Source of the DNA: CBDDKU01 sp965230375
GTDB taxonomy: Bacteria; Bacteroidota; Bacteroidia; Flavobacteriales_D; Cryomorphaceae
Direction of reading: 5' to 3'
Assembly (NCBI GenBank): GCA_965230375.1
Contig: CBDDKU010000015.1
Coordinates: 62,001-126,000, forward strand
DNA length: 64,000 bases
Part shown: in pieces, positions 35,083 through 43,526 of the stretch
Layout: each line of letters starts with the position of its first letter
How positions within the stretch are numbered: the stretch's first letter is position 1
Made by a program: the position numbers and the translations under genes
The notes under the pieces: generated by a model
The model's input: only the letters and a program-made list of their open reading frames with translations
Told to the model about the DNA's origin: nothing
Database searches by the model: none

Positions 35083-35991
35083 TTAGCTGAGTCTGTGGTA
35101 AATTCTTTCGAATGAAATTGCCTTCAAACTATACATCTCAGACTCCTTCACTACATATCCACACAGAGCTTCTAACTCTGTTTTATTCTGGGCTCTAAAA
35201 TCGCGCTGCATGGAAGATGTTGTTTCGTAAGGTAAAGCATCCATTCGCTCGATACATTTTTCTACCAGACTATCTGAAAGTGGAATTCCTTTGGCTTTAC
35301 CTAGAGCAACTACTTCATCCAAAAGTTCTCGCATGGTAGAAAGGTGCTCGCTTGATTCAAGAATCTCTCCAAGCGAAATATCGAGATAACTCGTCAGTGA
35401 TGCTACACTTGATATAAAAACGTATTTATTCCAGGTAATCAGCTCAATATCGCTACTGAACCTTGACTCTATTCCAGCTTTCAGCAAAATTTCTTGAACG
35501 GCATCCAGGTCAAAACCTAGGGGTTCGGAACTTCCGAAAGACAGCTTTTGAATTCCACCACTCTCTTGAATAATTCCAGGGCCTTTGATGGTAGAAACGA
35601 TATAAACGCAGCCATTGGCCACTTGCACATTTGGAAGAATAGCCTTTACACGGCGGTCCATTTCAACACCATTGAGCAAGGGAATCACCAGGCTTTTCTC
35701 ATTGAGACAATGGGCTGCTGACTGAACGGCCGACTCTAAGTCGTAAGACTTCGTTGCTAAAAAGAGAACATCCAATTGCCTGTCGAGTTCTTCTGCAGAA
35801 TAGACTCCATCAGGGTGTACTGTGAAATCGCCAACCGTCGATCGAATCTCCAGCCCGTTTTGTTGAATAGCCTTTTTGCTGCTTCTCGAAATAAAAATGA
35901 TCTCGTGTTCGCCCTTTCCAGCGTATTCTTTGGCTAAAAGTCCACCAAAGAATCCGCCAACTCCGCCTATCCCGAGAATTCCAATTCTCAT
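35083..35991 (-). CDS. ketopantoate-reductase-family protein (PanE/ApbA)
   Basis: 302 aa. NADP-binding motif GILGIGGVGGFFGGLLA (residues 3-18), the domain linker with VIPLLNGVEMDRRVKAILP, and the Glu/Lys catalytic region in ELITWNKYVFISSVASLTSY. The C-terminal helical domain is complete. PanE makes pantoate for coenzyme A, but paralogs of the fold serve other substrates and no pantothenate genes are nearby. The ATG overlaps the stop of the upstream pseudouridine-synthase gene by 4 bp (ATGA), so they are cotranscribed. Confidence 0.85.
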   Translation of the reverse strand: MRIGILGIGGVGGFFGGLLAKEYAGKGEHEIIFISRSSKKAIQQNGLEIRSTVGDFTVHPDGVYSAEELDRQLDVLFLATKSYDLESAVQSAAHCLNEKSLVIPLLNGVEMDRRVKAILPNVQVANGCVYIVSTIKGPGIIQESGGIQKLSFGSSEPLGFDLDAVQEILLKAGIESRFSSDIELITWNKYVFISSVASLTSYLDISLGEILESSEHLSTMRELLDEVVALGKAKGIPLSDSLVEKCIERMDALPYETTSSMQRDFRAQNKTELEALCGYVVKESEMYSLKAISFERIYHRLS

Positions 35992-36758
35992 CTAAAGCGA
36001 GATTTAAGACTTTTCTTCTCTGGTGCCGGTGGCAAGTCTGGCCCGTCAACCGTTTCTTGATCCAGCGCCGCAAGCTCCTTCTTGGTCAAATCGCGCCACT
36101 CGCCCACTTCCACGTCGAGCGGTATATGCATAATGCGCACTCTTTTGAGCTTGGTGACTTTATAGCCTAGATACTCACACATCCGTCTGATTTGCCGGTT
36201 GAGCCCCTGAGTCAATACGATGGTGAATGTGAACTGTCCCGTCTTGGTCACTTCACACTTTTTGGTGATGGTATCGAGTATGGGGAGTCCATTGCTCATG
36301 GCTTTCACAAAGGTGGAATTAACCGATTTATTCACCGTTACTTCATATTCCTTTTCGTGATTGTAGCGCGCACGGAGAATCTTATTGACGATGTCACCAT
36401 CGTTGGTGAGTAGAATCAATCCTTCGCTGGCCTTGTCGAGTCGGCCAATTGGAAATATACGAGTCGGATAATTGATGAAGTCGATGATATTGTCCTTTTC
36501 GCGTCGGGTATCTGTGGTGCACACGATACCGCGTGGCTTATTGAAGGCTATGTAAACGGGCTTTTGAGCCTTTGTTTGAATCTCTTTCCCATCTACTTCA
36601 ATGGTGTCTTCTTTGGAGACTTTTGTTCCCAAATCGGCCGTTTTGCCATTGATCTTAATGCGACCTGCTTCTATGAGTTGATCGGCACCACGACGTGAGC
36701 AATACCCGATTTCACTCAGGTATTTATTGATTCGTGTGCCAGTTTGATTTTGATCCAA
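35988..36758 (-). CDS. rluF: 23S rRNA pseudouridine synthase (RluF/RluB group)
   Basis: 256 aa from TTG at 36758; a stop lies 15 bp upstream in frame and no ATG is available. The N-terminal S4 domain is TRINKYLSEIGYCSRRGADQ (about 8-27). The catalytic region IFPIGRLDKASEGLILLTND holds the catalytic Asp, with IRRMCEYLGYKVTKLKRVRI near the end. This is the RsuA/RluB/E/F group that isomerises a uridine in a large-subunit rRNA stem. The RluF subtype is suggested by overall layout and is less certain than the group. Cotranscribed with the PanE-like gene. Confidence 0.85.
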   Translation of the reverse strand: MDQNQTGTRINKYLSEIGYCSRRGADQLIEAGRIKINGKTADLGTKVSKEDTIEVDGKEIQTKAQKPVYIAFNKPRGIVCTTDTRREKDNIIDFINYPTRIFPIGRLDKASEGLILLTNDGDIVNKILRARYNHEKEYEVTVNKSVNSTFVKAMSNGLPILDTITKKCEVTKTGQFTFTIVLTQGLNRQIRRMCEYLGYKVTKLKRVRIMHIPLDVEVGEWRDLTKKELAALDQETVDGPDLPPAPEKKSLKSRFR

Positions 36759-36797
36759 AAGGTAGATTTATGAGCCTACAAAAGTACCAGAAAAGGA

Positions 36798-37745
36798 TTA
36801 ATGCGCCTTTTTGAGCGAAGGTCGCTGGGTAATCTCGTGGTAGCAGATGGCATCGTCGGTGTAGTAGTGAAACACCATGCTCTTGCGCGTCAGGTTTTCA
36901 TCGACCACCGGCTCACCACCATGAAGTAAATTCGCATGCCAGATAAGCACGTCACCTTTCTTGGCCAGAAACACTTCCTTCTCTAGTTGGCGATCATCTA
37001 TTTCCTTCTGAATTCGATCTTCGTAGTGGCTGTAATTATATGGCCCTAACATCAGCTTTGACCCTACGTTGTCGTAGTCGGCATTCATGATGTAAGGCAG
37101 CTTGTGCGAACCGGGGTAGTAATGCAGCTCACCACTCCCCGCTTTGATGTCTTCGAGTGCGATCCACGCGGCAATTAAGTTTCCTTCGGGAAAGGTGGTC
37201 ATATGCACGGAGTCGGAATGCGTTCGCTGACGGCTACCTGTCAGGAAGTTGATGCTTTGAAACAAGGTGACCTTTTTCCCTAGCAAAATCGACATGATGT
37301 GGATAAGTCTATCTCGGGCTCCTATCCGATAGAGTAAGTCGGATTTGTGAATGGCAAACATGATTTTGTTTCCATATCGCCAAGACACTTCTCCATTGGA
37401 AATTAATTTATCCACTTCGGCATTTACTTCATCGACCTCGCTTGGAGAAAGGAAGCCTTCAATAATGGCATAGCCCTTTTCAGACCATGGCAAAAGTGCT
37501 TCCTGCGTTTTGGTGTCTAGATTTCTAAAATCGGGATCTTTTGGCAATTCCGTTCTGGAGTCGAGTCTATCGTATATATTCTTCTCGCCTTCCATTCCCT
37601 TAAAGTCTTCACTCGAAAGTGGTGAATAGTACTTCTTATTGAGCCCGTATTTCTCGAATAGTGGAATGTTGTGTTTGAGTTCGTCCTTCTTAAAAAAGTT
37701 GTAGAGCGAATACGAGAATTTAAACCGTCGAAGCTTTTCTAGCAT
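36798..37745 (-). CDS. phytanoyl-CoA dioxygenase (PhyH) family protein
   Basis: 315 aa from ATG at 37745 (MLEKLRRFKF); a TTG nine bases upstream is possible but unneeded. The PhyH domain occupies about 85-300. The iron-binding facial triad is visible as THSDSVHM (H-x-D) and HANLLHGGEPVVDENLTRKS (distal His, and Arg for 2-oxoglutarate). Relatives hydroxylate lipids or secondary metabolites using Fe(II) and 2-oxoglutarate. Substrate unknown. It is at the left border of the accessory patch at 37873-39335. Confidence 0.85.
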   Translation of the reverse strand: MLEKLRRFKFSYSLYNFFKKDELKHNIPLFEKYGLNKKYYSPLSSEDFKGMEGEKNIYDRLDSRTELPKDPDFRNLDTKTQEALLPWSEKGYAIIEGFLSPSEVDEVNAEVDKLISNGEVSWRYGNKIMFAIHKSDLLYRIGARDRLIHIMSILLGKKVTLFQSINFLTGSRQRTHSDSVHMTTFPEGNLIAAWIALEDIKAGSGELHYYPGSHKLPYIMNADYDNVGSKLMLGPYNYSHYEDRIQKEIDDRQLEKEVFLAKKGDVLIWHANLLHGGEPVVDENLTRKSMVFHYYTDDAICYHEITQRPSLKKAH

Positions 37746-37947
37746 AGGGTTCAAAAATAAGGAATGAAATCATTCGGTTAACGGATTTGAAATGTGTTTG
37801 GAGAAAGTTCATGTTTTACTTGGTAGAAGGAATTCTGGATTAGGGGTTTAATTACTCCAGAGATGGACGATATTGATTTTATATATTGGACCTAGGATTA
37901 CGAATTCTACGAAGCGCAAACTTAAAGCTGAGCATTTACCTATATCG

Positions 37948-38319
37948 ATGGACACTCGCGTTAAGGAATTAATTGAAGCACTTGAAAATAGAGGTTGGCA
38001 GATGGTTGAAGATGTACAAAGTCCTTTTGATTGGTGGTCAGAATCAGTTGTGAAATTAGTTTCAAAATGGAATCCAGTCGGGACTAAGATTTATTTAACA
38101 ACCCTTGTTGATCCTCAATGGGGAACGACAGAGTTAGATTATCGAAAAAGAAATCAAAAAAGGATCGAAAAAAAGGTTTGGGCAATTGGTATCTCTAGAA
38201 GGATTCCATCACATAGATTGGCCAAATTCGAATTTCATGTTTCTTTAAATGAATTGTCGGAGCCAAAAATAAAGTGGTTAACCGAGCAGGTTGAAGATTT
38301 AAGAGCAAAGACTTCGTAA
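37948..38319 (+). CDS. hypothetical protein, first gene of an accessory patch
   Basis: ATG at 37948 gives 123 aa (MDTRVKELIEALENRGWQMV). The frame is open to a TTG at 37873, but that start is less likely. The protein is mixed alpha/beta with aromatic stretches (SPFDWWSESVVKLVSKWNPV; TLVDPQWGTTEL) and a basic middle. I do not recognise the family. Base composition is visibly lower in GC than in flanking genes. Five bases after its stop begins a second, broken frame, and then a third gene without a gap, suggesting one small operon. Confidence 0.6.
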   Translation: MDTRVKELIEALENRGWQMVEDVQSPFDWWSESVVKLVSKWNPVGTKIYLTTLVDPQWGTTELDYRKRNQKRIEKKVWAIGISRRIPSHRLAKFEFHVSLNELSEPKIKWLTEQVEDLRAKTS

Positions 38320-38324
38320 CAAGA

Positions 38325-38474
38325 ATGCTGCAGAATGATATAATTCAAGAACTGGAAATTACCAATTGGATCGGATTAGATAGCTATAGAGTATACGGAA
38401 CGCAACTAAAATACGGTTAGTTCGTTTTCGATCAGGTAGTTCCAGACCAAATGTGGTTAAGAATAAAAAGCTAA
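38325..38474 (+). pseudogene. 49-codon frame broken by an in-frame TAG
   Basis: ATG at 38325 reads MLQNDIIQELEITNWIGLDS and on to a TAG at 38418-38420. The same frame then stays open (FVFDQVVPDQMWLRIKS) until a TAA at 38472-38474, which abuts the ATG of the next gene. The downstream part looks like natural coding sequence, so I read this as a small gene or gene remnant with one nonsense codon, sitting in frame and in line with its neighbours. Read-through is possible but not supported by any signal. The product is unrecognised. Confidence 0.5.
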
Positions 38475-38789
38475 ATGGATACAGAAATTGTAGGTCACCT
38501 ATTCTCATTGGCCAAGAAATCGTTTAAGGAGTTTCTGAGTAGCACTTCTGATGAAGAAATTCGTGATTTAGAAAGTGAGCTTCCCAGCCATTTCAATATG
38601 GGGAATCTTATTGTCGAGAATTTTAAACTATCGACAATTCACTTTTCAAAGCAATATGGCACTAAACAATACCTTGATGTTTCTTTGACTTTAACTCTCC
38701 CTGATTCATCGTCATTCAGGGGATACTTTCACATCTACTGTGCCCCATCTACATTTGAGATTTTTGACGACTACCTCTACTGGAACTGA
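38475..38789 (+). CDS. hypothetical protein of the accessory patch
   Basis: 104 aa, soluble, acidic. A helical N-terminal half (HLFSLAKKSFKEFLSSTSDE) is followed by a beta-rich second half (YLDVSLTLTLPDSSSFRGYF) ending FEIFDDYLYWN. The size, acidity and lack of signal resemble small immunity-type proteins found in variable regions, but no motif proves this. Its ATG follows the preceding stop with no gap (TAAATGG), so translation is probably coupled. Confidence 0.55.
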   Translation: MDTEIVGHLFSLAKKSFKEFLSSTSDEEIRDLESELPSHFNMGNLIVENFKLSTIHFSKQYGTKQYLDVSLTLTLPDSSSFRGYFHIYCAPSTFEIFDDYLYWN

Positions 38790-39014
38790 AGATTAAAAGG
38801 ATTTCGATTGGTAATTCTCTTTCTGAGTATGCATTGCATTTGGTTCTTGACACCTCATTTACTTACTATAGTCGTGATATCCATTCGTTGAGTTGAAATG
38901 CTGATGTTTTCTATAGTTTAGTACTCATAATCACACTGACTAGATTAGGCCCAGGATTCCAAACCATTCGAAGCAGGAAGTTTTTTATCTTTTCATCCAT
39001 TAGATTAATTCATC

Positions 39015-39335
39015 ATGTTAGACGCATATCGTATTAGTAGTTCTGAACAAGAATTTCCGGCATATCCTGTCGAAGAGAATTACTTAGAATCCTTTACATT
39101 GGAAGAATTTGTTCTTCTGGAAAACATGAAGCTCGAGAAGGATCTTCCTAGAAAAAAATTATCCTACTTCAGCGATTTCCGACTTACTAAACATGAGATG
39201 AGAATATTGCTCATGTCCGTAGCCAAAATCAATCCATACAATGAAAAACAGTCTGATCGCGCTCTTAACAAGTTAAGGGGGATGATAAACCTTGCGTTAG
39301 AGAAGGAGTATGAGTTAGTATTTTATTGTGATTAA
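39015..39335 (+). CDS. hypothetical protein at the end of the accessory patch
   Basis: 106 aa, helical, charged, no signal peptide (YLESFTLEEFVLLENMKLEK; LTKHEMRILLMSVAKINPYN). It lies 225 bp after the previous gene, with no feature seen in between other than AT-rich sequence, and converges on the T9SS gene 24 bp away. I do not recognise it. Low-GC composition is like that of the other genes in this patch. Confidence 0.55.
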   Translation: MLDAYRISSSEQEFPAYPVEENYLESFTLEEFVLLENMKLEKDLPRKKLSYFSDFRLTKHEMRILLMSVAKINPYNEKQSDRALNKLRGMINLALEKEYELVFYCD

Positions 39336-39359
39336 CTCTGACATCTGCCTACGTTCCCT

Positions 39360-41531
39360 CTACTCCACTTTCACAAACCGATTCGATGACGTATTAAGCC
39401 CATCGCTTAGCTGAAGAATATAAACGCCATTGACCAGCTCTTCTACTTGAATTGCAACCAACTCAGTACTCCGAATATTCTCTTCGAGAACTTTCCTTCC
39501 GGTTAAATCGAAAACTTCCAACCTATTCGGTTTAAACTCTGAATTCCATTTTACGATCAGTTCATCAGAAACGGGATTCGGGTAGATGTGAGCATAAACT
39601 TTCACGGCTCCTGCAGAGAGCGGCTCGACGTATTCTGTAACCACTGTGTTTGTAATGATTGGTGCATTAAAGTCGAAGAAGATATAGGCCGTATTTTCGA
39701 TTGTCTGCCAAAGTGAGAAAGATGGGTTTGGTGTGATCTCATAGCGTACAAAACCCTGGCTACCTTCTAAATCCGTTGTGCTGTCTGGCAAGAAGATATT
39801 ATCGAAATCGAGGGTTAGGACATTCCCATCCAAAGTGGCTTCCATATTGTGCGAAGCGGAAAGGATGTTTAGGCTACTCAGATCGAGATTAGCATCCAAA
39901 GTATCGACGATCACCACCCGCTCGGCATAGAATGTTCCGGTATTTTGGAAGCGAACCGTGTATTTCAGCGGACTTTCATTTTCCATAAAGCCAGCTTCAA
40001 TTTCAGTCGCACTCACTTGCTTGTCGTTCGGGTCGTAAGATCCTACTACTTCCACTTCTGATGTAAATGAATTGTTTTCAGGAGTGATGTCATCATCGAC
40101 TGGGACGATGCTGGCCGTGGCTTCCAGAATGGTTCCAAGGCTCACGGTATCGTCAAGAAGGATATCCACGTCAAACTCGATGATCTCAAACGGACAGACT
40201 TCATCAATTGTGAGCGTACCACTTGTCCCATCAATGACTACATCTGGGTTATTAGATTCCGTCACACTCACATATTCAGGAAATTCAAAATCGATCGTCA
40301 CCCCTTCTTGGCAAGTCGTACCTAAGTTTTGAGCATGAACCAGATAAGTGGCAGGGAAACCGGGGCGGTTTGGTAGTAGGGAGAAAATATCAATAATAAG
40401 ATCGTCTACATCTTCCTCACTAGAAACAATTATGTCCAATCCATTAAGCGCATCTCCTTCTTGCACAGCAATAGGAATAGGATCTGCTTCGTAGTAATTT
40501 GGGATATTCTGTAGGGATAATTCTCCTGCACCTAGTGAAGAGCAGGTAAAATAATGACCCGAGCTAAAACCAAAGAACGTAGAACCCGAAATAGAATTTG
40601 AGATCAATGGGTAAGGAACCGTATAATCATCACTATCAAGCGTTTCATTCTCGTTTATATCCACATAAACGGCACCACTAATCGATGATGCACAGAAAGT
40701 CCCATTGATATCGAGTGAAATTCCAAAAACCATCCCATCATCTACCGCAAGGTTATCCGTTACGGTAAGCACCCAATCTCCGGCTAATGGTTCGCCAATC
40801 AAGGATGAAAAAGACTCGAAAGGAAGAAATATTCCACGTGGTCCATTGTCTTCGTTTTCTCCGTTCTCAATATATGCTTCAGCCAAATCTGTAAAAACGA
40901 CACTGAGACCAAAACTTCCTCCCAAGCCATTTGAATTTTGCAGCAAGGTCACTTCTGTTCCGTTTGGATGTGTTAATGAAATGGACAAGTCTCCATTCCA
41001 AGTATGACCTAAATCCAGAAATACGGCCAGGGATTCGATGAATTCTCCTTCGTCAGGAATTGTAAATATTGTTTGATAACTCATTCCGGCACCGTCTGGC
41101 AGAGGCTCGAATGGAGTGATCACATTATCGATCAGAAAAGTTGGATCGTTGAGCAAAGAGTGCGAACTCAGATAAAACTTAGCACTATCAGAGAATACAT
41201 TTGTTTCACATTCCAATCGTAGAACTGCGGTAAAATATATTCGTGAATAGTCATTAATATTACCACTTTCACTTACGTCCACAGTAATTTCATTCGAACC
41301 TACACTTGAGTTCCCTTCAATAGTAAAAGAAGATATGTTCGGAAAATCATTAAGTTCTCCATAGTCGAGCCTTACTTCGAGCTCATAGGGAGCTTCAATT
41401 GATGCATCAAAGCTTACCAAAAAAGTCGTGTCGCTGGTGCTAACCCAGTCGGTGACCACGGGGGCTTCACACTGGCTGTAGACAAATGAACTAATTGAAA
41501 GAAATCCAAGGAGAAAGGCTAATCGTCTCAT
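39360..41531 (-). CDS. T9SS-secreted protein with proprotein-convertase P-domain
   Basis: 723 aa, signal peptide (MRRLAFLLGFLSISSFVYSQ). A P/Homo-B-type domain lies about residues 135-285, with LGHTWNGDLSISLTHPNGTE and GDWVLTVTDNLAVDDGMVFG. Beta-rich DUF11/DUF7619-like repeats follow (SYDPNDKQVSATEIEAGFME; YTVRFQNTGTFYAERVVIVD; TAYIFFDFNAPIITNTV). A T9SS type A sorting domain ends it (HIYPNPVSDELIVKW; GVYILQLSDGLNTSSNRFVK). It is exported across the outer membrane and kept on or released from the surface. No protease domain accompanies the P-domain, so an adhesive or matrix role is more likely. Confidence 0.9.
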   Translation of the reverse strand: MRRLAFLLGFLSISSFVYSQCEAPVVTDWVSTSDTTFLVSFDASIEAPYELEVRLDYGELNDFPNISSFTIEGNSSVGSNEITVDVSESGNINDYSRIYFTAVLRLECETNVFSDSAKFYLSSHSLLNDPTFLIDNVITPFEPLPDGAGMSYQTIFTIPDEGEFIESLAVFLDLGHTWNGDLSISLTHPNGTEVTLLQNSNGLGGSFGLSVVFTDLAEAYIENGENEDNGPRGIFLPFESFSSLIGEPLAGDWVLTVTDNLAVDDGMVFGISLDINGTFCASSISGAVYVDINENETLDSDDYTVPYPLISNSISGSTFFGFSSGHYFTCSSLGAGELSLQNIPNYYEADPIPIAVQEGDALNGLDIIVSSEEDVDDLIIDIFSLLPNRPGFPATYLVHAQNLGTTCQEGVTIDFEFPEYVSVTESNNPDVVIDGTSGTLTIDEVCPFEIIEFDVDILLDDTVSLGTILEATASIVPVDDDITPENNSFTSEVEVVGSYDPNDKQVSATEIEAGFMENESPLKYTVRFQNTGTFYAERVVIVDTLDANLDLSSLNILSASHNMEATLDGNVLTLDFDNIFLPDSTTDLEGSQGFVRYEITPNPSFSLWQTIENTAYIFFDFNAPIITNTVVTEYVEPLSAGAVKVYAHIYPNPVSDELIVKWNSEFKPNRLEVFDLTGRKVLEENIRSTELVAIQVEELVNGVYILQLSDGLNTSSNRFVKVE

Positions 41532-41614
41532 GTTTAATTGGTTTGGTGAGCTTTAAATATAAGAATTCTCTGAATTGGTTGATTTTAAGTGTAGCGAGAA
41601 TGCATTCTTATCAT

Positions 41615-41932
41615 TTAATCTCTCTCCTTTTTACACCTTCTGACCACCTTCTTGAAGAAGAAGTACTGAGAAATGTACAGAGCCAAGGCGAAGACTATGA
41701 CAAGAGCTATGCCGCATACAAAAATCACCAAGCTTTTCGCTCCAAGGGAAATCAGAACGAGTATGGCCGGAAGCAGATAAAAAATGGGACTAGCGCATAC
41801 TCGGTAATGTAGTCTATTGGACTCTTGCCAAAATTTCCCTTTGCTTACTAAGGAAAATCGCTGGCCGGCCATAAAGCTCAAAGGTGCCGAAGTTTCAAAT
41901 CCGAGCTCGGAATTGGAGCCAGTATCTATCAA
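41615..41932 (-). CDS. small two-helix membrane protein, N-terminus uncertain
   Basis: The clear part is 105 aa from TTG at 41932. It has soluble N-terminal strands (LGFETSAPLSFMAGQRFSLV), two adjacent membrane helices (IFYLLPAILVLISLGAKSLV; FVCGIALVIVFALALYISQY) and a basic tail. The frame remains open for another 120 bp upstream, to 42052, where the translation (TSNWRATAIDLLEWENVELI) looks like real protein, but there is no ATG, GTG or TTG in that part. The true start may therefore be unusual, or an indel may be present. It follows the CPBP gene closely. Confidence 0.5.
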   Translation of the reverse strand: MIDTGSNSELGFETSAPLSFMAGQRFSLVSKGKFWQESNRLHYRVCASPIFYLLPAILVLISLGAKSLVIFVCGIALVIVFALALYISQYFFFKKVVRRCKKERD

Positions 41933-42032
41933 TTCAACGTTTTCCCATTCGAGTAAATCAATTGCGGTAGCCCGCCAGTTGGAAGTTTCAAGATGTTGTC
42001 GGTATGTACAGCAGATGCCCAGCGAGACAACC

Positions 42033-42821
42033 TTACTGAATAAAACTTTCGCTTAATACCATAACTACATGAGCCATGATATGTGCAATCATAGCGGCTT
42101 CGAGTCCCCGCTTCCAATACAGCCAACCGAAGATAATTCCGCCCACGGAATTTCCAATCAAGACATAGAGCAGCAAGCTTGTGGTGGGTTGATCAACCAA
42201 TGAAAAGACTACGGGAAAGTGCCCTAAAGCAAACAAAAGTGCCGATGTCAAAATTCCGATCCAGACAATTGGCGTCGTGAGTCCGCGGACGGCTTTGCTT
42301 CCGATCCAAATCACAACAGTCATCATCCCAAATCGCATCATGATCTCTTCAACAATACCGCCGTAGAGAAAGCGAGCAGCAAGAGTGAGCTCCATATTTT
42401 CCTGCGCTTCAAGAAAAGCTTCGGGCATAAACGGCGTGGAGATGATCGTGATCAAAACGAGCAAAATTCCCGCGATAAGACCGCCAACTACCCCACCCTT
42501 CAACATGCTGGAGACTTCAATCTTAGATTCTCCATAGACAATGCGCTCAATAATGGGTAATGAAAGGCCTATCCGGTGATAAAGCGGTGTGCCAAGCAGC
42601 ACAGCCAGCCCCATCAGGATAGTTGGGTTGACCAGCGTAAGAATCTTAATCTGTGTCGGGGAAAACATCTGATTGAGCATTTCCATTTGCTCTTCGGGAA
42701 TAGGTATATCAACCGTAAGCATGGAGAGTACACCAACTACCCCCAAGAGAAAAACGATTAAACCGACGATCCATCGCCGCTTTCGCGATGGTGTCTCGCT
42801 CTCAATATTTAACGAATTCAT
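42033..42821 (-). CDS. CPBP-family intramembrane glutamic protease (Abi/Rce1-like)
   Basis: 262 aa, seven or eight membrane helices. The catalytic motif EExxxR is in GGIVEEIMMRFGMM (about residues 153-166). FALGHFPVVF holds the second-motif His, and GLEAAMIAHIMAHVVMVL holds the third. Rce1-type enzymes cleave or process peptides within the membrane; in bacteria they often handle bacteriocin immunity or prenyl-like substrates. The role here is unknown. It ends just before the uncertain membrane protein and starts 6 bp after the stop of the upstream NAD-binding gene. Confidence 0.9.
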   Translation of the reverse strand: MNSLNIESETPSRKRRWIVGLIVFLLGVVGVLSMLTVDIPIPEEQMEMLNQMFSPTQIKILTLVNPTILMGLAVLLGTPLYHRIGLSLPIIERIVYGESKIEVSSMLKGGVVGGLIAGILLVLITIISTPFMPEAFLEAQENMELTLAARFLYGGIVEEIMMRFGMMTVVIWIGSKAVRGLTTPIVWIGILTSALLFALGHFPVVFSLVDQPTTSLLLYVLIGNSVGGIIFGWLYWKRGLEAAMIAHIMAHVVMVLSESFIQ

Positions 42822-42827
42822 TTGCTG

Positions 42828-43514
42828 TCATTTTTTCGACAGGCGATCCAACTCTTCAATCTCCTTCGTGTGCAGCACTTGCTTGTCGTAATTCCTGCCA
42901 ACAAGATATATCATTGCGCGTCCAATTCGACCCGTCGTGGTCAAATACTTTGGAAACAGCGCTTTCAGTAAGGGGTACAGAAGCTTTAACAAAGGCATGA
43001 AAGTATTGTAAAGCGGTGTTTTAGATTTGATACCGCGCTCAGGGTAAATTCCAGCTGGACGGAACATATAAGCATTTCCAAAGCCCATTTTAAGCAGATC
43101 GTTCTCTGTTTTACCCTTTACTCGGGCCCACATCACTTTTCCCTTCTCTGAACTATCGGTGCCATCGCCCGAAACATAGATAAACGTGCTACCGGGGTTT
43201 TGTGCCAAAAACTCTTTTGCAATGGCCATTGTCAAATCGTAGGTGATTTTCGCGTAGTCTTCTTCATTCATCCGAAACGAAGAGATTCCCAAACAGAAAA
43301 AGCAGGCATCATAGCCCTTCAATGCTTCAGCGTAGGTGCTGGTGTTCATCAAATCCTTCGACAAACACTCCTTTAGTTTAGGATGTGTCATACCAAGCGG
43401 ACTTCTACCCAGACAAAGGACTTCTTCGATATTGGGGTCGTCGAGACATTCGTACAACACGCCTTTTCCAACCATTCCGGTTCCACCGGTTATGACTACT
43501 TTTTTCATATCCAT
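42828..43514 (-). CDS. NAD(P)-binding atypical short-chain dehydrogenase
   Basis: 228 aa. The nucleotide-binding motif is MKKVVITGGTGMVGKGVLYE (residues 3-22). GYDACFFCLGISSFRMNEED and FIYVSGDGTDSSEKGKVMWA (with the K-containing active region) follow, and the end FPKYLTTTGRIGRAMIYLVG resembles an atypical SDR. These proteins are often NADPH-dependent reductases or chaperone-like NAD binders. ATG at 43514 or 43508 could serve. It stands 12 bp downstream of the alpha/beta hydrolase gene and 6 bp upstream of the CPBP gene. Confidence 0.85.
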   Translation of the reverse strand: MDMKKVVITGGTGMVGKGVLYECLDDPNIEEVLCLGRSPLGMTHPKLKECLSKDLMNTSTYAEALKGYDACFFCLGISSFRMNEEDYAKITYDLTMAIAKEFLAQNPGSTFIYVSGDGTDSSEKGKVMWARVKGKTENDLLKMGFGNAYMFRPAGIYPERGIKSKTPLYNTFMPLLKLLYPLLKALFPKYLTTTGRIGRAMIYLVGRNYDKQVLHTKEIEELDRLSKK

Positions 43515-43526
43515 TTGTTTATGTTC

